Part shown: piece by piece, positions 49,932 through 61,157 of the stretch | Position numbering within the stretch: position 1 is the stretch's first letter | Layout of the letters: the number at the start of each line of letters is the position of its first letter | Source of the DNA: Photobacterium sanguinicancri | GTDB taxonomy: Bacteria; Pseudomonadota; Gammaproteobacteria; Enterobacterales; Vibrionaceae | Assembly: GCF_024346675.1 (NCBI RefSeq) | Contig: NZ_AP024850.1 | Span: 3,224,001-3,288,000 of the forward strand | DNA: 64,000 bases | Direction of reading: 5' to 3' | Program-made: the position numbers and the translations under genes | Notes under the pieces: model-generated | Seen by the model: only the letters and a program-made list of their open reading frames with translations | The model's database searches: none | Told to the model about the DNA's origin: nothing

Positions 49932-50771
49932 TCACTTATCGTTTTTTTCTTTACGAATCAGATCATAAGCCGCTTGTAGTTCTTGCGTTTTTTGCTTCGC
50001 AATTTCCATCATTTCAGGCGGTAGACCTTTAGCTGCAAGCTTATCGGGATGATGTTCATTCATTTGTTTACGATAAGCTCGCTTTAGCTCTTGCGAAGAA
50101 GCCGTTGGACTGACGCCTAACACGTCATAAGCTGCTGCCAACTGATCTTTACTTGGCGGTGCTTTGAAGCCTCCAGCGCCCTGCTGCTGATGAAAGCCCC
50201 CTTGCTGAAAACGAAACGCGGCTTCTTGCATGTGAAGGCGCTGTTCCAATTGCTGCTCAGAGAAACCGAGGTAGCGTGCAATAACATGCAATAGTTGACG
50301 TTCATTGGGATGAAGCGACCCATCAGCAAACGCCGCTTGGATTTGTAATTCGAGGAAGAATTGCAGTAAATCAGCCCGACCAGCACAATTTTGGCGAACG
50401 CGTTGTAGCGTTTCTTCTAACGGGAAATCATCGTTTTTTCCTTCACGAAATGCATTTTGAGCCTGACGACGTGATTCGCCCTGTAACCCCATGCGTTCCA
50501 TGATCGCTGTTGCGACGCGAATCTCTTCTTGTGTTACTCGCCCTTTCGCTTTGGCCATATGCCCCATGACAGCAAAACCAGCATGGAAGAAGTCAGCCTG
50601 ACGTTCAGCTTGGTTAGCACGATTGCCACCAAAACCACCGAATCCGCCAACATAAACATTTCGTCGCGCTTTATCGAACTTATGGCCTAAAAATAGACCT
50701 AAGAACAAACCAAAAGGGCCACCAAGAAGGAAACCAAAAAATGCGCCAAGTATTTTGCCCCACACCTGCAT
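49932..50771 (-). CDS. djlA: Membrane-anchored DnaJ-like co-chaperone DjlA
   Basis: DjlA is a DnaK co-chaperone held in the inner membrane, linked to envelope stress signalling. The 279-residue protein has an N-terminal membrane helix with Gly repeats (GKILGAFFGFLLGGPFGLFL), as in DjlA whose helix dimerises. A TerB-like domain spans about residues 60-190 and a C-terminal J domain has the HPD motif (RKQMNEHHPDKLAAKGLPPE). It is divergent from lptD, which is the standard arrangement in gammaproteobacteria. Confidence 0.94.
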   Translation of the reverse strand: MQVWGKILGAFFGFLLGGPFGLFLGLFLGHKFDKARRNVYVGGFGGFGGNRANQAERQADFFHAGFAVMGHMAKAKGRVTQEEIRVATAIMERMGLQGESRRQAQNAFREGKNDDFPLEETLQRVRQNCAGRADLLQFFLELQIQAAFADGSLHPNERQLLHVIARYLGFSEQQLEQRLHMQEAAFRFQQGGFHQQQGAGGFKAPPSKDQLAAAYDVLGVSPTASSQELKRAYRKQMNEHHPDKLAAKGLPPEMMEIAKQKTQELQAAYDLIRKEKNDK

Positions 50772-50946
50772 TCGATACTCTCTGGTAATTTGCTAAATTT
50801 AAAATATATTTTGCTCGACAACATTGTCGAAAACGTGCTGTCGAGTAGAATTTGCATTATGATAGCTGTCATTTATCGGGAATGCTTGTAAAAAGCGCCA
50901 CCAATTCACGACGCGACAAAAATTCAATACAGGAATGTGAAATTAG

Positions 50947-53346
50947 ATGTCATTAACCTCCCGCAGCATACTTGCAACCATGATCAGCCTTGCCCTTTAT
51001 GGACCGGCGATGGCAGATGACAATCCACAAGCAGCTAATAACATCACTAACAATACCACCCCACAAGTACCCCAAGCAAAGCAATTGCCTATGCTTGAAG
51101 TTTCTGATGAGGGATTATCAGGGATAGAGGTCGTTAAAGGCACCTGTATAGCCCCTAAAGATCGCTCACAAAATATTAACAACGAACCCATTCGTATCAG
51201 CTCAGATCAAGCTGATGCCGAAAATGCAATAGCCATCACTTATACTGGTGATGTTGTCGTTAAACAAGGCCACCGCACTATAGCTGCAGACACTGCTACG
51301 TATCATCAGCCAGATAACAGTGTCACAGCTGAAGGCAATGTCTATTTTCATGATGGTGGGATGGAAGTGTATTCCGAGCGACTAGAAAGTGATCTAGACA
51401 CCGAAGATTCCGAAATGGAAAACGCAGTGTATAGCATGACTTGTGAACCAGGCCGTGGCGAAGCTGAAAAAGTCATTAAAGACGGACTGGAATATTATCG
51501 TTTAAAAAACGGTACTTATACGACCTGTCCAGCAGGCGATCAAAGTTGGCGCTTTTCAGCAACCAGTATTGAACGTGAAACAGATTCACCATTTGCTAAC
51601 TTATACAATGCGCGCTTTGAAGTCGCTGATGTGCCTATTTTCTATTTACCATACCTACGAGTTCCCGTTGGCAATGAACGCTTAACCGGCTTCCTCTATC
51701 CAAGTATGAAACTAAACTCAAGAGATGGTTTTACACTTGAAACCCCGTTCTATTGGAATATCGCCCCTAACTACGATATGACAATAGCACCTAAGTACAT
51801 GACCAATCGTGGTTTACAGTTAAATACGGAATTCCGTTATTTAACCGTCTTTGGCTCAGGCAGTATCAAAAGTGAGTTCTTAGGTAGTGACCAAAAATCC
51901 CCCGATCTCGGGGAACGCTGGGCATTCAATATTAATCACACGGGTGTATACCAAAGCCACTGGCTCTTTGAAGTCGATTACAGCAAAGTGAGTGATGTCG
52001 CTTACTTCAACGACATCGACTCCAACATCGGTAAACGTGAAGATAACAACTTACTGCAAACTGCCGAGGCATCTTACCGAGAGACAAATTGGGATGCCAC
52101 ACTACGAGTTCGTGATTTCCAGCCTCTCACAACAGGGGTATCTTCGAACTACCGCTTAATGCCACAAGTCGAGGCGAACTATTATCGTCCTGACTTACCG
52201 TATGGCCTCGACTTTTCAATGAACAGCCACATCAGTCGATTTGAAAATGATGACCCTAATAAGCCATCTGCAGATCGTTTGCACCTAGAGCCAACATTAA
52301 CGCTGCCTTACTCAACGCCTTGGTGGTCTGTTACTTCAGAAGCCAAGTTAATGTACAGCTACTATAACCAACAATTTGATAAAAATGTGTCTGCCAATGA
52401 GCACTTAGAAGAAAGTGTCTCGCGCATGATCCCAAGCGCACGTGTACACTCAGGCTTATATTTAGAGCGAAACACCAGCCTTTGGGGTGACGCATATACC
52501 CAAAGCCTAGAGCCTCAAGTTCAATACCTGTATGTCCAAAATGTCGATCAGAAAAATATTTATGATGCCTACGACACCACATTGTTGCAAACCGACTATT
52601 ACGGATTATTCCGTGATACACGTTATTCCAGTGTTGATCGCATTGCTGCCGCGAATCAATTTACTGTAGGTGCATCAACACGTTACTTTGACAATCAATA
52701 CATTGAACGATTTAACCTTTCGATTGGCCAAATTTTCTACTTGAATCCGGGGGCTGCAGACATTGATGCTAGTAGTGACGAAGCGTCGCCAAACTATTCA
52801 GCAACCGCTTTAGAGTCTGATTTTAACTACGATGATTGGCTATTTTTCCACGGCGGCTTACAATTTGACGCTGGTAACAGCGATATCCAATTTGCCAACT
52901 CGACCTTGGAATATCGTGAATCAAGTTTCTTTACTCAAGTAAACTACCGCTATGTGTCGAAAGAATATATTAAGAGCAGCTTGAAAGATAACAATGACAT
53001 AGACAAATACACCAATGATGGTATTTCACAAGCAGGCATTGTTACTGGCTTCCCTATCTATGATGGCTTCAGTGTTCGTGGAGACTATTACCACGACCTT
53101 ACTGAAAGCCAAATGATAGAGAGTCAAATAGCCCTTAATTACCGTACGTCTTGTTGGTTAATCAGCGTTGGCTATAACAAATACCTCGTTTCTCGCGGTG
53201 ATGTTCGTTTTGAGAGTCCAACCTATGATAGTAATGTCAGTATTTCCTTTAGCCTATTAGGGCTGGCTGGAGTGAACAATTTTGGCGCATCAACCGCCAG
53301 TGGTAATGCAATCGGTTATGGTCAACCTTTCAATCTAAACAACTAA
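50947..53346 (+). CDS. lptD: LPS assembly outer-membrane protein LptD (Imp)
   Basis: LptD with LptE inserts lipopolysaccharide into the outer leaflet. The 799-residue protein has a signal peptide (SILATMISLALYGPAMA) and an N-terminal OstA jellyroll domain (residues about 80-190: IRISSDQADAENAIAITYTG). A large beta-barrel follows, ending in alternating aromatic strands. Cysteines fall in clusters (KGTC and MTCEP early, TSCW late), compatible with the inter-domain disulphides required for function. The upstream region has a TCGACA-type dyad. It heads lptD-surA-pdxA-rsmA-apaG-apaH. Confidence 0.93.
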   Translation: MSLTSRSILATMISLALYGPAMADDNPQAANNITNNTTPQVPQAKQLPMLEVSDEGLSGIEVVKGTCIAPKDRSQNINNEPIRISSDQADAENAIAITYTGDVVVKQGHRTIAADTATYHQPDNSVTAEGNVYFHDGGMEVYSERLESDLDTEDSEMENAVYSMTCEPGRGEAEKVIKDGLEYYRLKNGTYTTCPAGDQSWRFSATSIERETDSPFANLYNARFEVADVPIFYLPYLRVPVGNERLTGFLYPSMKLNSRDGFTLETPFYWNIAPNYDMTIAPKYMTNRGLQLNTEFRYLTVFGSGSIKSEFLGSDQKSPDLGERWAFNINHTGVYQSHWLFEVDYSKVSDVAYFNDIDSNIGKREDNNLLQTAEASYRETNWDATLRVRDFQPLTTGVSSNYRLMPQVEANYYRPDLPYGLDFSMNSHISRFENDDPNKPSADRLHLEPTLTLPYSTPWWSVTSEAKLMYSYYNQQFDKNVSANEHLEESVSRMIPSARVHSGLYLERNTSLWGDAYTQSLEPQVQYLYVQNVDQKNIYDAYDTTLLQTDYYGLFRDTRYSSVDRIAAANQFTVGASTRYFDNQYIERFNLSIGQIFYLNPGAADIDASSDEASPNYSATALESDFNYDDWLFFHGGLQFDAGNSDIQFANSTLEYRESSFFTQVNYRYVSKEYIKSSLKDNNDIDKYTNDGISQAGIVTGFPIYDGFSVRGDYYHDLTESQMIESQIALNYRTSCWLISVGYNKYLVSRGDVRFESPTYDSNVSISFSLLGLAGVNNFGASTASGNAIGYGQPFNLNN

Positions 53347-53426
53347 TTACGTATCCTGATGTCTAACGCGATAGCGATTTGTACATCACGATAAATTTAC
53401 GCGCACAGCGCAATATGGAAATCAGT

Positions 53427-54746
53427 ATGAAGAAGTGGAAGTCCTCACTACTAGGTCTAATGATATGGGGTGCAGCTGCAAGTAGCTTCGCCGCTCCAAC
53501 TGAAATGGATAAAGTTGTCACAATAGTGAATGACAGCGTGATTTTGCAAAGTGATATCGACGCAATGCTAAAAACGGTGCGTCTTAATGCTGCCGATCAA
53601 AATCAAGCATTGCCTGCAACAGACGTGCTTACTGAGCAGGTCAAAGAAAAGTTGATCATTGAAGCACTGCAAATTCAGCAAGCTGAGCAATTTGGTATTC
53701 GTATTGACGACAATAAGTTAGATCAATCAATCCAGCAGATGCTTAAGCAACAGCAAATGACGTTGCCTCAGCTTCAGAAAAAGCTAGCAGACAATGGTAT
53801 CAGTTACGCGATGTTCCGCGAGCAAATGCGTCGTGATATTACGGCAAGTGAAGCACGTACAATTCAGGTGCGTCGTCGCATTAACATTCTTCCTCAAGAA
53901 GTCGACACGTTAGCTGAACAGCTTAACGCTCAGAACTTACAAGGCGTGCAATACAATGTTAGTCACATCCAAATTCGTGTAGAAGATGACGCGGATAAAG
54001 CAGAACGTGACGATGCAGAACAACAAGCAAAAACCTTGGTTAAAGAGCTCAATAACGGCGCTGATTTTGCCAACCTAGCCTATAGCTACTCAAAAGGTCC
54101 TAAGGCCCTTCAGGGTGGTGAATGGGGTTGGATGCGCCAAGAAGAAATGCCAACTATCTTTGCTGATGAAATCAAATCTCATGGTAAAGGCGCAATCATT
54201 GGCCCTTTCCGCAGTGGTATTGGCTACCACATCATCAAAATTAATGATGTAAAAGGCTTAGAAACCGTTTCTGTCACCGAAGTTAAAGCGCGCCATATCT
54301 TAATCAAAACCTCGGTAATCCTAAGCGATGAGGCCGCTAAACATCAGCTTGAACAAGCACGTAATGCCATCATTGCTGGCGATCAAAGTTTTGCAGCAGC
54401 CGCTGAAGCATTAAGTGCAGATCCTGGCTCTGCGGCTAATGGTGGTGAACTTGGTTGGCACACACCCGATATTTATGTTCCTGAATTTAAAGATAAGGTA
54501 GAAACCATCAGCGAAGGCGTTATCAGTGAACCATTCAAAACAGTGCATGGTTGGCACATTGTTGAAGTAATGGATCGCCGTAATGTTGACCGTACTGATG
54601 CCGCAGTTAAAAACCGCGCATACCAAATTCTATTTAGCCGTAAGTTCAATGAAGAAGCACAAGCATGGCTGCAAGAACTTCGGGCTGGTGCGTATATTGA
54701 ACAGCTAAACAACAATAACAATGGTGACGATAATGAGCGAAGTTAA
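53427..54746 (+). CDS. surA: Periplasmic peptidyl-prolyl isomerase/chaperone SurA
   Basis: SurA escorts outer-membrane proteins, LptD included, through the periplasm. I use ATG 53427, which has GGAA six bases before it; the frame extends to 53379. The 439-residue protein has a signal peptide ([21 protein letters not shown]), an N-terminal chaperone domain and two parvulin domains. The domains are marked by [10 protein letters not shown]...[13 protein letters not shown] and [10 protein letters not shown]...[12 protein letters not shown]. The length is near E. coli's 428. Its last 14 bases overlap pdxA. Confidence 0.95.
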   Translation: MKKWKSSLLGLMIWGAAASSFAAPTEMDKVVTIVNDSVILQSDIDAMLKTVRLNAADQNQALPATDVLTEQVKEKLIIEALQIQQAEQFGIRIDDNKLDQSIQQMLKQQQMTLPQLQKKLADNGISYAMFREQMRRDITASEARTIQVRRRINILPQEVDTLAEQLNAQNLQGVQYNVSHIQIRVEDDADKAERDDAEQQAKTLVKELNNGADFANLAYSYSKGPKALQGGEWGWMRQEEMPTIFADEIKSHGKGAIIGPFRSGIGYHIIKINDVKGLETVSVTEVKARHILIKTSVILSDEAAKHQLEQARNAIIAGDQSFAAAAEALSADPGSAANGGELGWHTPDIYVPEFKDKVETISEGVISEPFKTVHGWHIVEVMDRRNVDRTDAAVKNRAYQILFSRKFNEEAQAWLQELRAGAYIEQLNNNNNGDDNERS

Positions 54747-55725
54747 GCGCCTTGCCATTACCCCTGGTGAACCAGCGGGGATTGGCCCTGATTTAGTGCT
54801 CGCAATGGCACAACAAAATTGGCCACATGAGCTTGTTATTTGTGCTAACGCTCAGCTTATGGTAGAACGTGCAGCCCTATTGGGTCTCGACATCACCATT
54901 AGGGATTACAACTCAGCTCTGCCTGCTCAGCCACACCAAGCAGGTACCTTGGTCGTGGCTAACTGCGCATTAGCCGCAGAGGTGACGCCAGGCACTCTCG
55001 ATGAGAAGAACGGCCACTATGTGTTAGCAACCTTAGAACGAGCAGCACAAGGATGTATGCAAGGTGAATTTGCCGCTGTTGTTACAGGCCCTGTGCACAA
55101 AGGTGTTATTAACCGTGCAGGGGTTTCATTCAGTGGCCATACTGAGTTTTTTGCGCAACAGTCAGATACCGCACAAGTGGTGATGATGCTAGCAACGGAA
55201 GGATTACGTGTCGCACTAGTGACAACCCATATTCCTTTAGCTTATGTATCAAAAGCGATTACTGAAGAGCGTCTAAAAGATGTGATTCGAATTTTACATC
55301 ACGACTTAGTGACAAAATTTGGTATTGAACAACCGAACATTTATGTTTGTGGCTTAAACCCACACGCAGGTGAAGAAGGGTGTTTAGGGATGGAAGAGAT
55401 CGAAGTGATCACCCCCGCACTTGAACAGCTTCGTCACCAAGAAAATATGAATCTGATTGGCCCATTGCCAGCAGATACCATTTTCCAAGAAAAATATTTA
55501 GCTGATGCCGATGCGGTATTAGCGATGTATCACGATCAAGGGCTACCGGTGCTTAAATACAAAGGCTTCGGTAATTCGGTTAACATTACGTTAGGCCTGC
55601 CCTTTATCAGAACTTCAGTAGATCATGGTACCGCACTGGAACTCGCAGGTACTGGACAGGCGGACACGGGTAGCCTTTGGACAGCGCTATCACACGCCCT
55701 CGAATTGGTAGAAAAACAAGCATGA
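54733..55725 (+). CDS. pdxA: 4-hydroxythreonine-4-phosphate dehydrogenase
   Basis: PdxA oxidises 4-phosphohydroxy-threonine in pyridoxal phosphate synthesis. The product [20 protein letters not shown] is 330 residues, one more than E. coli PdxA. The substrate region [23 protein letters not shown] and the metal-binding HDQGLPVLK histidine are present. The ATG at 54733 lies within the surA end, overlapping by 14 bases. Its stop overlaps the rsmA start (ATGA), so the chain surA-pdxA-rsmA is tightly coupled. Confidence 0.95.
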   Translation: MSEVKRLAITPGEPAGIGPDLVLAMAQQNWPHELVICANAQLMVERAALLGLDITIRDYNSALPAQPHQAGTLVVANCALAAEVTPGTLDEKNGHYVLATLERAAQGCMQGEFAAVVTGPVHKGVINRAGVSFSGHTEFFAQQSDTAQVVMMLATEGLRVALVTTHIPLAYVSKAITEERLKDVIRILHHDLVTKFGIEQPNIYVCGLNPHAGEEGCLGMEEIEVITPALEQLRHQENMNLIGPLPADTIFQEKYLADADAVLAMYHDQGLPVLKYKGFGNSVNITLGLPFIRTSVDHGTALELAGTGQADTGSLWTALSHALELVEKQA

Positions 55726-56534
55726 GCAGCGATCAAGTCCACCTAGGTCACCGTGCGCGTAAGCGCTTTGGCCAGAACTTTTTGAACGACCCTTTTATCA
55801 TTGATGGCATTGTATCTTCGATCAATCCTCTTCCAGGTCAAAACTTGGTAGAAATCGGCCCAGGTCTTGGTGCTATCACCGAACCTGTGGGCAGATTAGT
55901 TGATAAATTCTCTGTTATTGAACTTGATAGAGACTTAGCAGCACGCCTACGCAACCACCCAGATTTAGCTGATAAGCTAACGATCTATGAAGGTGATGCG
56001 ATGCGTTTTGACTTTACTCAACTAATAAAAGAAAACAACAAGCTGCGTATTTTCGGTAACTTGCCGTACAACATTTCAACGCCGCTAATGTTCCATTTAT
56101 TTACGTTCCACCAACACGTACAAGACATGCACTTCATGCTACAAAAAGAAGTGGTTAACCGTCTTGCAGCGGGTCCTGGTAGTAAAGCGTATGGCCGCTT
56201 GACGGTGATGGCACAGTACTACGCTAAAGTAACCCCTGTGTTAGAAGTACCGCCAGAGTCTTTCACACCAGCACCAAAAGTAGATTCTGCGGTTGTTCGC
56301 CTAACGCCATATGAAACACTACCGCATCCATGTACTAACCTTAAGTGGTTAGACCGTGTATGCCGTGAAGGCTTCAACCAACGCCGTAAAACAATTCGTA
56401 ACTGTTACAAGGCGCTATTTACTGTTGAACAGTTAGAAGCACTTGGCGTGAACCCAGGCCATCGTCCTGAAAACATCACGTTAGAGCAATTTGTTGCTAT
56501 GGCTAATTGGCTGGATGCCCAAAACGCTAAATAA
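55722..56534 (+). CDS. rsmA: 16S rRNA dimethyladenosine transferase (KsgA)
   Basis: RsmA dimethylates two adenosines near the 3' end of 16S rRNA using S-adenosylmethionine. The start is ATG 55722, overlapping the pdxA stop; the frame extends upstream to 55677 inside pdxA. The 270-residue protein has [14 protein letters not shown] motif [17 protein letters not shown], and catalytic NLPYNIS. The length is close to 273 in E. coli. It is followed by apaG after about 100 bases. Confidence 0.96.
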   Translation: MSSDQVHLGHRARKRFGQNFLNDPFIIDGIVSSINPLPGQNLVEIGPGLGAITEPVGRLVDKFSVIELDRDLAARLRNHPDLADKLTIYEGDAMRFDFTQLIKENNKLRIFGNLPYNISTPLMFHLFTFHQHVQDMHFMLQKEVVNRLAAGPGSKAYGRLTVMAQYYAKVTPVLEVPPESFTPAPKVDSAVVRLTPYETLPHPCTNLKWLDRVCREGFNQRRKTIRNCYKALFTVEQLEALGVNPGHRPENITLEQFVAMANWLDAQNAK

Positions 56535-56636
56535 CGGATTCGACAGCCTCTTCATAGAGGCTGTCGGCTTACCCTCTTGGTATCCGTGTATTTCCTCGAT
56601 CCATAGATGAAATACAAAGAGAAAGGAAGCAAGCCA

Positions 56637-57017
56637 ATGAAAACACAGTATCCGACTATCAAATGCCACGTCGCCACTCACTATCTTGCCGATCGTTCCG
56701 AACCTGAAAACCAACGCTTCGTCTTTTCCTATACAGTCACCATCGCCAATTTAGGTCGAGGCAATGCCAAACTACTCACCCGTTATTGGTTAATTACTGA
56801 CGCCAATGGCAAGCAACTCGTGATTGAAGGGGAAGGAGTGGTTGGCGAGCAACCTAATATCATTGCGCACGAAGAATATACCTATACCAGCGGCACCATT
56901 ATTGAAACACCAGTTGCCGTCATGCAAGGTCGCTATTCCATGCAAACAGACGATGGGGAAACATTCGACGCTGAAGTCCCTCCTTTCCGACTCGCTATTC
57001 CCAATATTTTGCATTAA
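56637..57017 (+). CDS. apaG: ApaG domain protein
   Basis: I use ATG 56637, preceded by GGAAG, rather than the earlier ATG at 56607. The 126-residue protein (125 in E. coli) is a fibronectin-III-like beta sandwich, with the conserved FVFSYTVTIANLG and EEYTYTSGTIIETPVAVMQG. The family has been linked to divalent ion sensitivity and pyrophosphate binding, but its role is unsettled. It lies eight bases before apaH, the standard partner. Confidence 0.93.
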   Translation: MKTQYPTIKCHVATHYLADRSEPENQRFVFSYTVTIANLGRGNAKLLTRYWLITDANGKQLVIEGEGVVGEQPNIIAHEEYTYTSGTIIETPVAVMQGRYSMQTDDGETFDAEVPPFRLAIPNILH

Positions 57018-57025
57018 GGAGCCTT

Positions 57026-57844
57026 ATGGCCACCTACCTCGTTGGCGATATTCAAGGTTGCCTTGATGATTTGCGTTATCTGTTAGATCAAGCGCAATTT
57101 AACCCACTGAATGATGAATTATGGCTAGCGGGCGATCTGGTCGCCCGTGGCCCTCAATCTTTGGAAACGCTACGCTTTGTCAAAAATCTCGGCAAGAATG
57201 CAACCACAGTACTAGGCAATCATGATTTACATCTATTGGCCGTTGCTGAAGGCATTGCCAAGTGTAAAGCGAAAGATAAAACCCAAGCCATACTCGATGC
57301 CGATGACAGCCAAGAGCTGCTTGAATGGCTACGTCAGCAACCTTTACTTGCAGAGCACCCTAAGTATTCTTTTGTCATGGTGCATGCAGGTATTCCCGTA
57401 CAGTGGGATTTAGAGCAAGTGCAGCAGCAAGCTCGACGTGTTGAAGCCGTACTTCAATCGGATCGCTACCTATGGCTACTTAAAAACATGTACGGCGACG
57501 GGCCAAATCAATGGTCTGCATCACTGACAGAATTGGAACAGCTTCGTTTCACCATCAATGCTTTAACGCGTATGCGATTTTGTTACCCCGATGGCAAGCT
57601 CGATATGGATTGTAAACTTTCACCGGGAGAGGCTGACATCGGTGAATTAGTGCCATGGTTTCAACTACCGCGAGCAAAGCAGCTAAATAAGAAAATTATT
57701 TTTGGTCATTGGGCTGCGCTGATGGGACATGAAGATGAGCACGTTATCGGATTGGATACAGGATGTGTATGGGGCAACAGTATGACGCTACTACGTTGGG
57801 AGGATGGACAGCGCTTCGTCAAAGAATGTCCACTTTATGCGTAA
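57026..57844 (+). CDS. apaH: Diadenosine tetraphosphatase, symmetrical
   Basis: ApaH hydrolyses Ap4A symmetrically to two ADP and also removes Np4 caps from RNA. The 272-residue protein has the metallophosphatase motifs GDIQGCLDDL, GDLVARGPQS and LGNHDLH, then VMVHAGI and FGHWAAL. The length is near E. coli ApaH (280). AAGGAGCC precedes its ATG, eight bases after the apaG stop. It ends the lptD-to-apaH run and converges with folA. Confidence 0.95.
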   Translation: MATYLVGDIQGCLDDLRYLLDQAQFNPLNDELWLAGDLVARGPQSLETLRFVKNLGKNATTVLGNHDLHLLAVAEGIAKCKAKDKTQAILDADDSQELLEWLRQQPLLAEHPKYSFVMVHAGIPVQWDLEQVQQQARRVEAVLQSDRYLWLLKNMYGDGPNQWSASLTELEQLRFTINALTRMRFCYPDGKLDMDCKLSPGEADIGELVPWFQLPRAKQLNKKIIFGHWAALMGHEDEHVIGLDTGCVWGNSMTLLRWEDGQRFVKECPLYA

Positions 57845-57887
57845 TGACGGTCTGTTTGTCTTCAATACTTGCGGTATAAAACAATAT

Positions 57888-57921
57888 AAAAGAAAAGGGT
57901 GAGATCAGAGAGCTCACCCTT
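57888..57921 (-). terminator. Terminator of folA
   Basis: AAGGGTGAG and CTCACCCTT form a 9-bp stem; on the minus strand TTCTTTTATATTG follows. Confidence 0.82.
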
Positions 57922-57970
57922 CAGGCTATTAGTAATCACTCACCTTGACTGAATCTAGAGTCGCTATACT

Positions 57971-58453
57971 TTATACACGTTCAAGTATCACAAACCGCAT
58001 GTCATAGGCATTTTTATCATCAGCTTGATAACCTTCTTCTTGGCTAACAGACCAACCCTGCCCCCAATCGGGAAAGCAAGTATCGCCATCAAGGTCAGCA
58101 TCAATGAAGGTTAAATACAAAGCATTTGCCATCGGTAAGCAAGCTTGATAAATACTACCACCGCCGATAACCATCAACTCTTCAATATCGCCAGCCGCGA
58201 TAATCGCTGCATCAATATCAGCAACAACCGTGACCCCTTCCGCTTGGTAGTCCGCATTACGACTAATTACAATATTTTGGCGGCCAGGTAATGGACGACC
58301 TATCGACTCAAACGTCTTGCGGCCCATCACAATCGGTTTACCGAGTGTTGAGCGTTTAAACCAGGCAAAATCAGCAGGTAAATGCCATGGCATTGCATTG
58401 TCTTTACCAATAATTCGGTTATTCGCCATCGCGGCAATCATACTGATTTTCAT
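57971..58453 (-). CDS. folA: Dihydrofolate reductase
   Basis: FolA reduces dihydrofolate with NADPH and is the target of trimethoprim. The 160-residue protein starts MKISMIAAMANNRIIGKDNA, has the substrate acid Asp28 in MPWHLPADFAWFKR (Asp27 in E. coli), and the cofactor motifs MGRKTFESIGRPLPGR and VIGGGSIY. The length matches E. coli (159). apaH-folA adjacency is common in this group. folB and folK of the same pathway lie elsewhere in the window. Confidence 0.96.
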   Translation of the reverse strand: MKISMIAAMANNRIIGKDNAMPWHLPADFAWFKRSTLGKPIVMGRKTFESIGRPLPGRQNIVISRNADYQAEGVTVVADIDAAIIAAGDIEELMVIGGGSIYQACLPMANALYLTFIDADLDGDTCFPDWGQGWSVSQEEGYQADDKNAYDMRFVILERV

Positions 58454-58507
58454 CTAAAATCCTCTGGTTTTATCATCCATCACAGCGCTTCCCGATCTTA
58501 AGAAGCA

Positions 58508-58981
58508 TTACACTACTGGTCGGCGACGATAAAACAATAGCCCTGGCATTGCCAGCCCTATTGCCAGTGCTGCGACGATAAACACCGCCTTCACACCATT
58601 ATCCATCAATGCAGCTAATAACTGAGGGTTATAACCTTTGTGGTTAATTTCAACAATCGCAATCATGGCTTTAAAAGCAAACACTCCCGGTACCATTGGG
58701 ATCATCGCCGCGACAGTAAACACTTTAGGGTGGGCCAGAAAACGGTGAGACCAATGCACACCAATCATGCCCACTAAGGTCGCGGCACATAATGTCGCCC
58801 ACTCAATCGGCACGCCATAATGCATCAGTAAAAAGCGACAACCGTGACCAAGTGCGCCACCAATTGCGCAATATTTCAATGCCTTTTGTGGCACGTTAAA
58901 TACAAGCGCAAATCCTACAGCAGGAATAGATGCGAAGAACATGTCATTCAACAAGGCAAGCAGTAACGATGACGTATCCAT
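58508..58981 (-). CDS. yjjB: YjjB/ThrE C-terminal-type membrane protein
   Basis: I use ATG 58981, overlapping the yjjP stop by one base (TAATG); the frame extends to 58996. The 157-residue product equals the length of E. coli YjjB. It has about five membrane helices and belongs to the family matching the C-terminal half of the threonine/serine exporter ThrE. YjjB and YjjP act together and have been linked to succinate transport in E. coli. Motif NVPQKALKYCAIGGALGH is typical. Confidence 0.88.
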   Translation of the reverse strand: MDTSSLLLALLNDMFFASIPAVGFALVFNVPQKALKYCAIGGALGHGCRFLLMHYGVPIEWATLCAATLVGMIGVHWSHRFLAHPKVFTVAAMIPMVPGVFAFKAMIAIVEINHKGYNPQLLAALMDNGVKAVFIVAALAIGLAMPGLLFYRRRPVV

Positions 58982-59769
58982 TATAACCACCCCCAAACAC
59001 CGAGCACATTCATCGCGACCACGATACCTAAACTGGTTGATAACGTCAGTAAGGTGGCCATCGTCCAGCGAGCAATGCCCATATTGGCGTAGCCTTTCAC
59101 CATATCTGATACCGCATTAATCAAAGGAAAGCCGGGCACAAACATCAGTACTGATGATGCCATCGCAAGAAATGGAGTCTCGCCAATGTGATATACCTGC
59201 CCAAAGCCAGCAATCAAGGTCGTCACAAATGCAGACACCCCAAAGTTAACTAAGGGGTTAAAATGGGCATGTGCAATTTCTTGTCGAACGAACATGCCAA
59301 CCGCAGACGCGACAAAGGTAAGCGCAAATACAGGCCAATCTCCTCCCGCTAAACGACTGAAAGAAGCGCAAGATAGGCCGATCATCACAATGACTAAAAA
59401 ACGGTTATAGCGCATCGGCTGCACTTCTTCGAGACGATCATGGACCGACTCAAGATCCAACAAACCCCGTTCAGCCATAATACAAATACGTTGAATATCG
59501 GTGACGACCTGCATATTGATCCCACGATCTTGGCAACGTCTTGTGGTCGTTATACAGCGCCCTTGATGTAATGTGGTGATCACCATTGAGCTTGCAGATA
59601 ACGACACCTCTACGCTATCCACACCTAACGCTAACCCTAAACGTCGCGTCACTTCCATCACTAAGGTACTTTCCGCCCCGTGCTGTAACAACTTTTGACC
59701 CGCACCAACGGCTAAACGTGAAATTTCACGCTGCTGAGGCTCTGTTAATGATTGTTCTGGTGATGACAT
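58981..59769 (-). CDS. yjjP: YjjP/ThrE N-terminal-type membrane protein
   Basis: The 262-residue protein (256 in E. coli) has a cytoplasmic N-terminal region of about 110 residues (QQREISRLAVGAGQKLLQHG) followed by about five membrane helices, as in the N-terminal half of ThrE. It is the upstream partner of yjjB, coupled by a one-base stop/start overlap. The two probably make one split exporter. The substrate (threonine/serine or a dicarboxylate) cannot be decided from sequence. Confidence 0.87.
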   Translation of the reverse strand: MSSPEQSLTEPQQREISRLAVGAGQKLLQHGAESTLVMEVTRRLGLALGVDSVEVSLSASSMVITTLHQGRCITTTRRCQDRGINMQVVTDIQRICIMAERGLLDLESVHDRLEEVQPMRYNRFLVIVMIGLSCASFSRLAGGDWPVFALTFVASAVGMFVRQEIAHAHFNPLVNFGVSAFVTTLIAGFGQVYHIGETPFLAMASSVLMFVPGFPLINAVSDMVKGYANMGIARWTMATLLTLSTSLGIVVAMNVLGVWGWL

Positions 59770-59839
59770 CCTGTTCCCTCAATCTAGTATCACTTGCAAA
59801 TTATCATACAAAGCGAGATCCTCAGTGTTGATTAGGCAC

Positions 59840-59870
59840 AAAAAAAGCCGCTCATCTCTGAGCGGCTTTC
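59840..59870 (-). terminator. Terminator of obgE
   Basis: GCCGCTCA and TGAGCGGC make an 8-bp stem. On the minus strand it is followed by TTTTTTTG. Confidence 0.9.
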
Positions 59871-59899
59871 GTTTATTATTTTATCGACAAGATAAAAGA

Positions 59900-61141
<1,242 letters not shown>

Positions 61142-61157
61142 CTATTGCAAATAGCCG

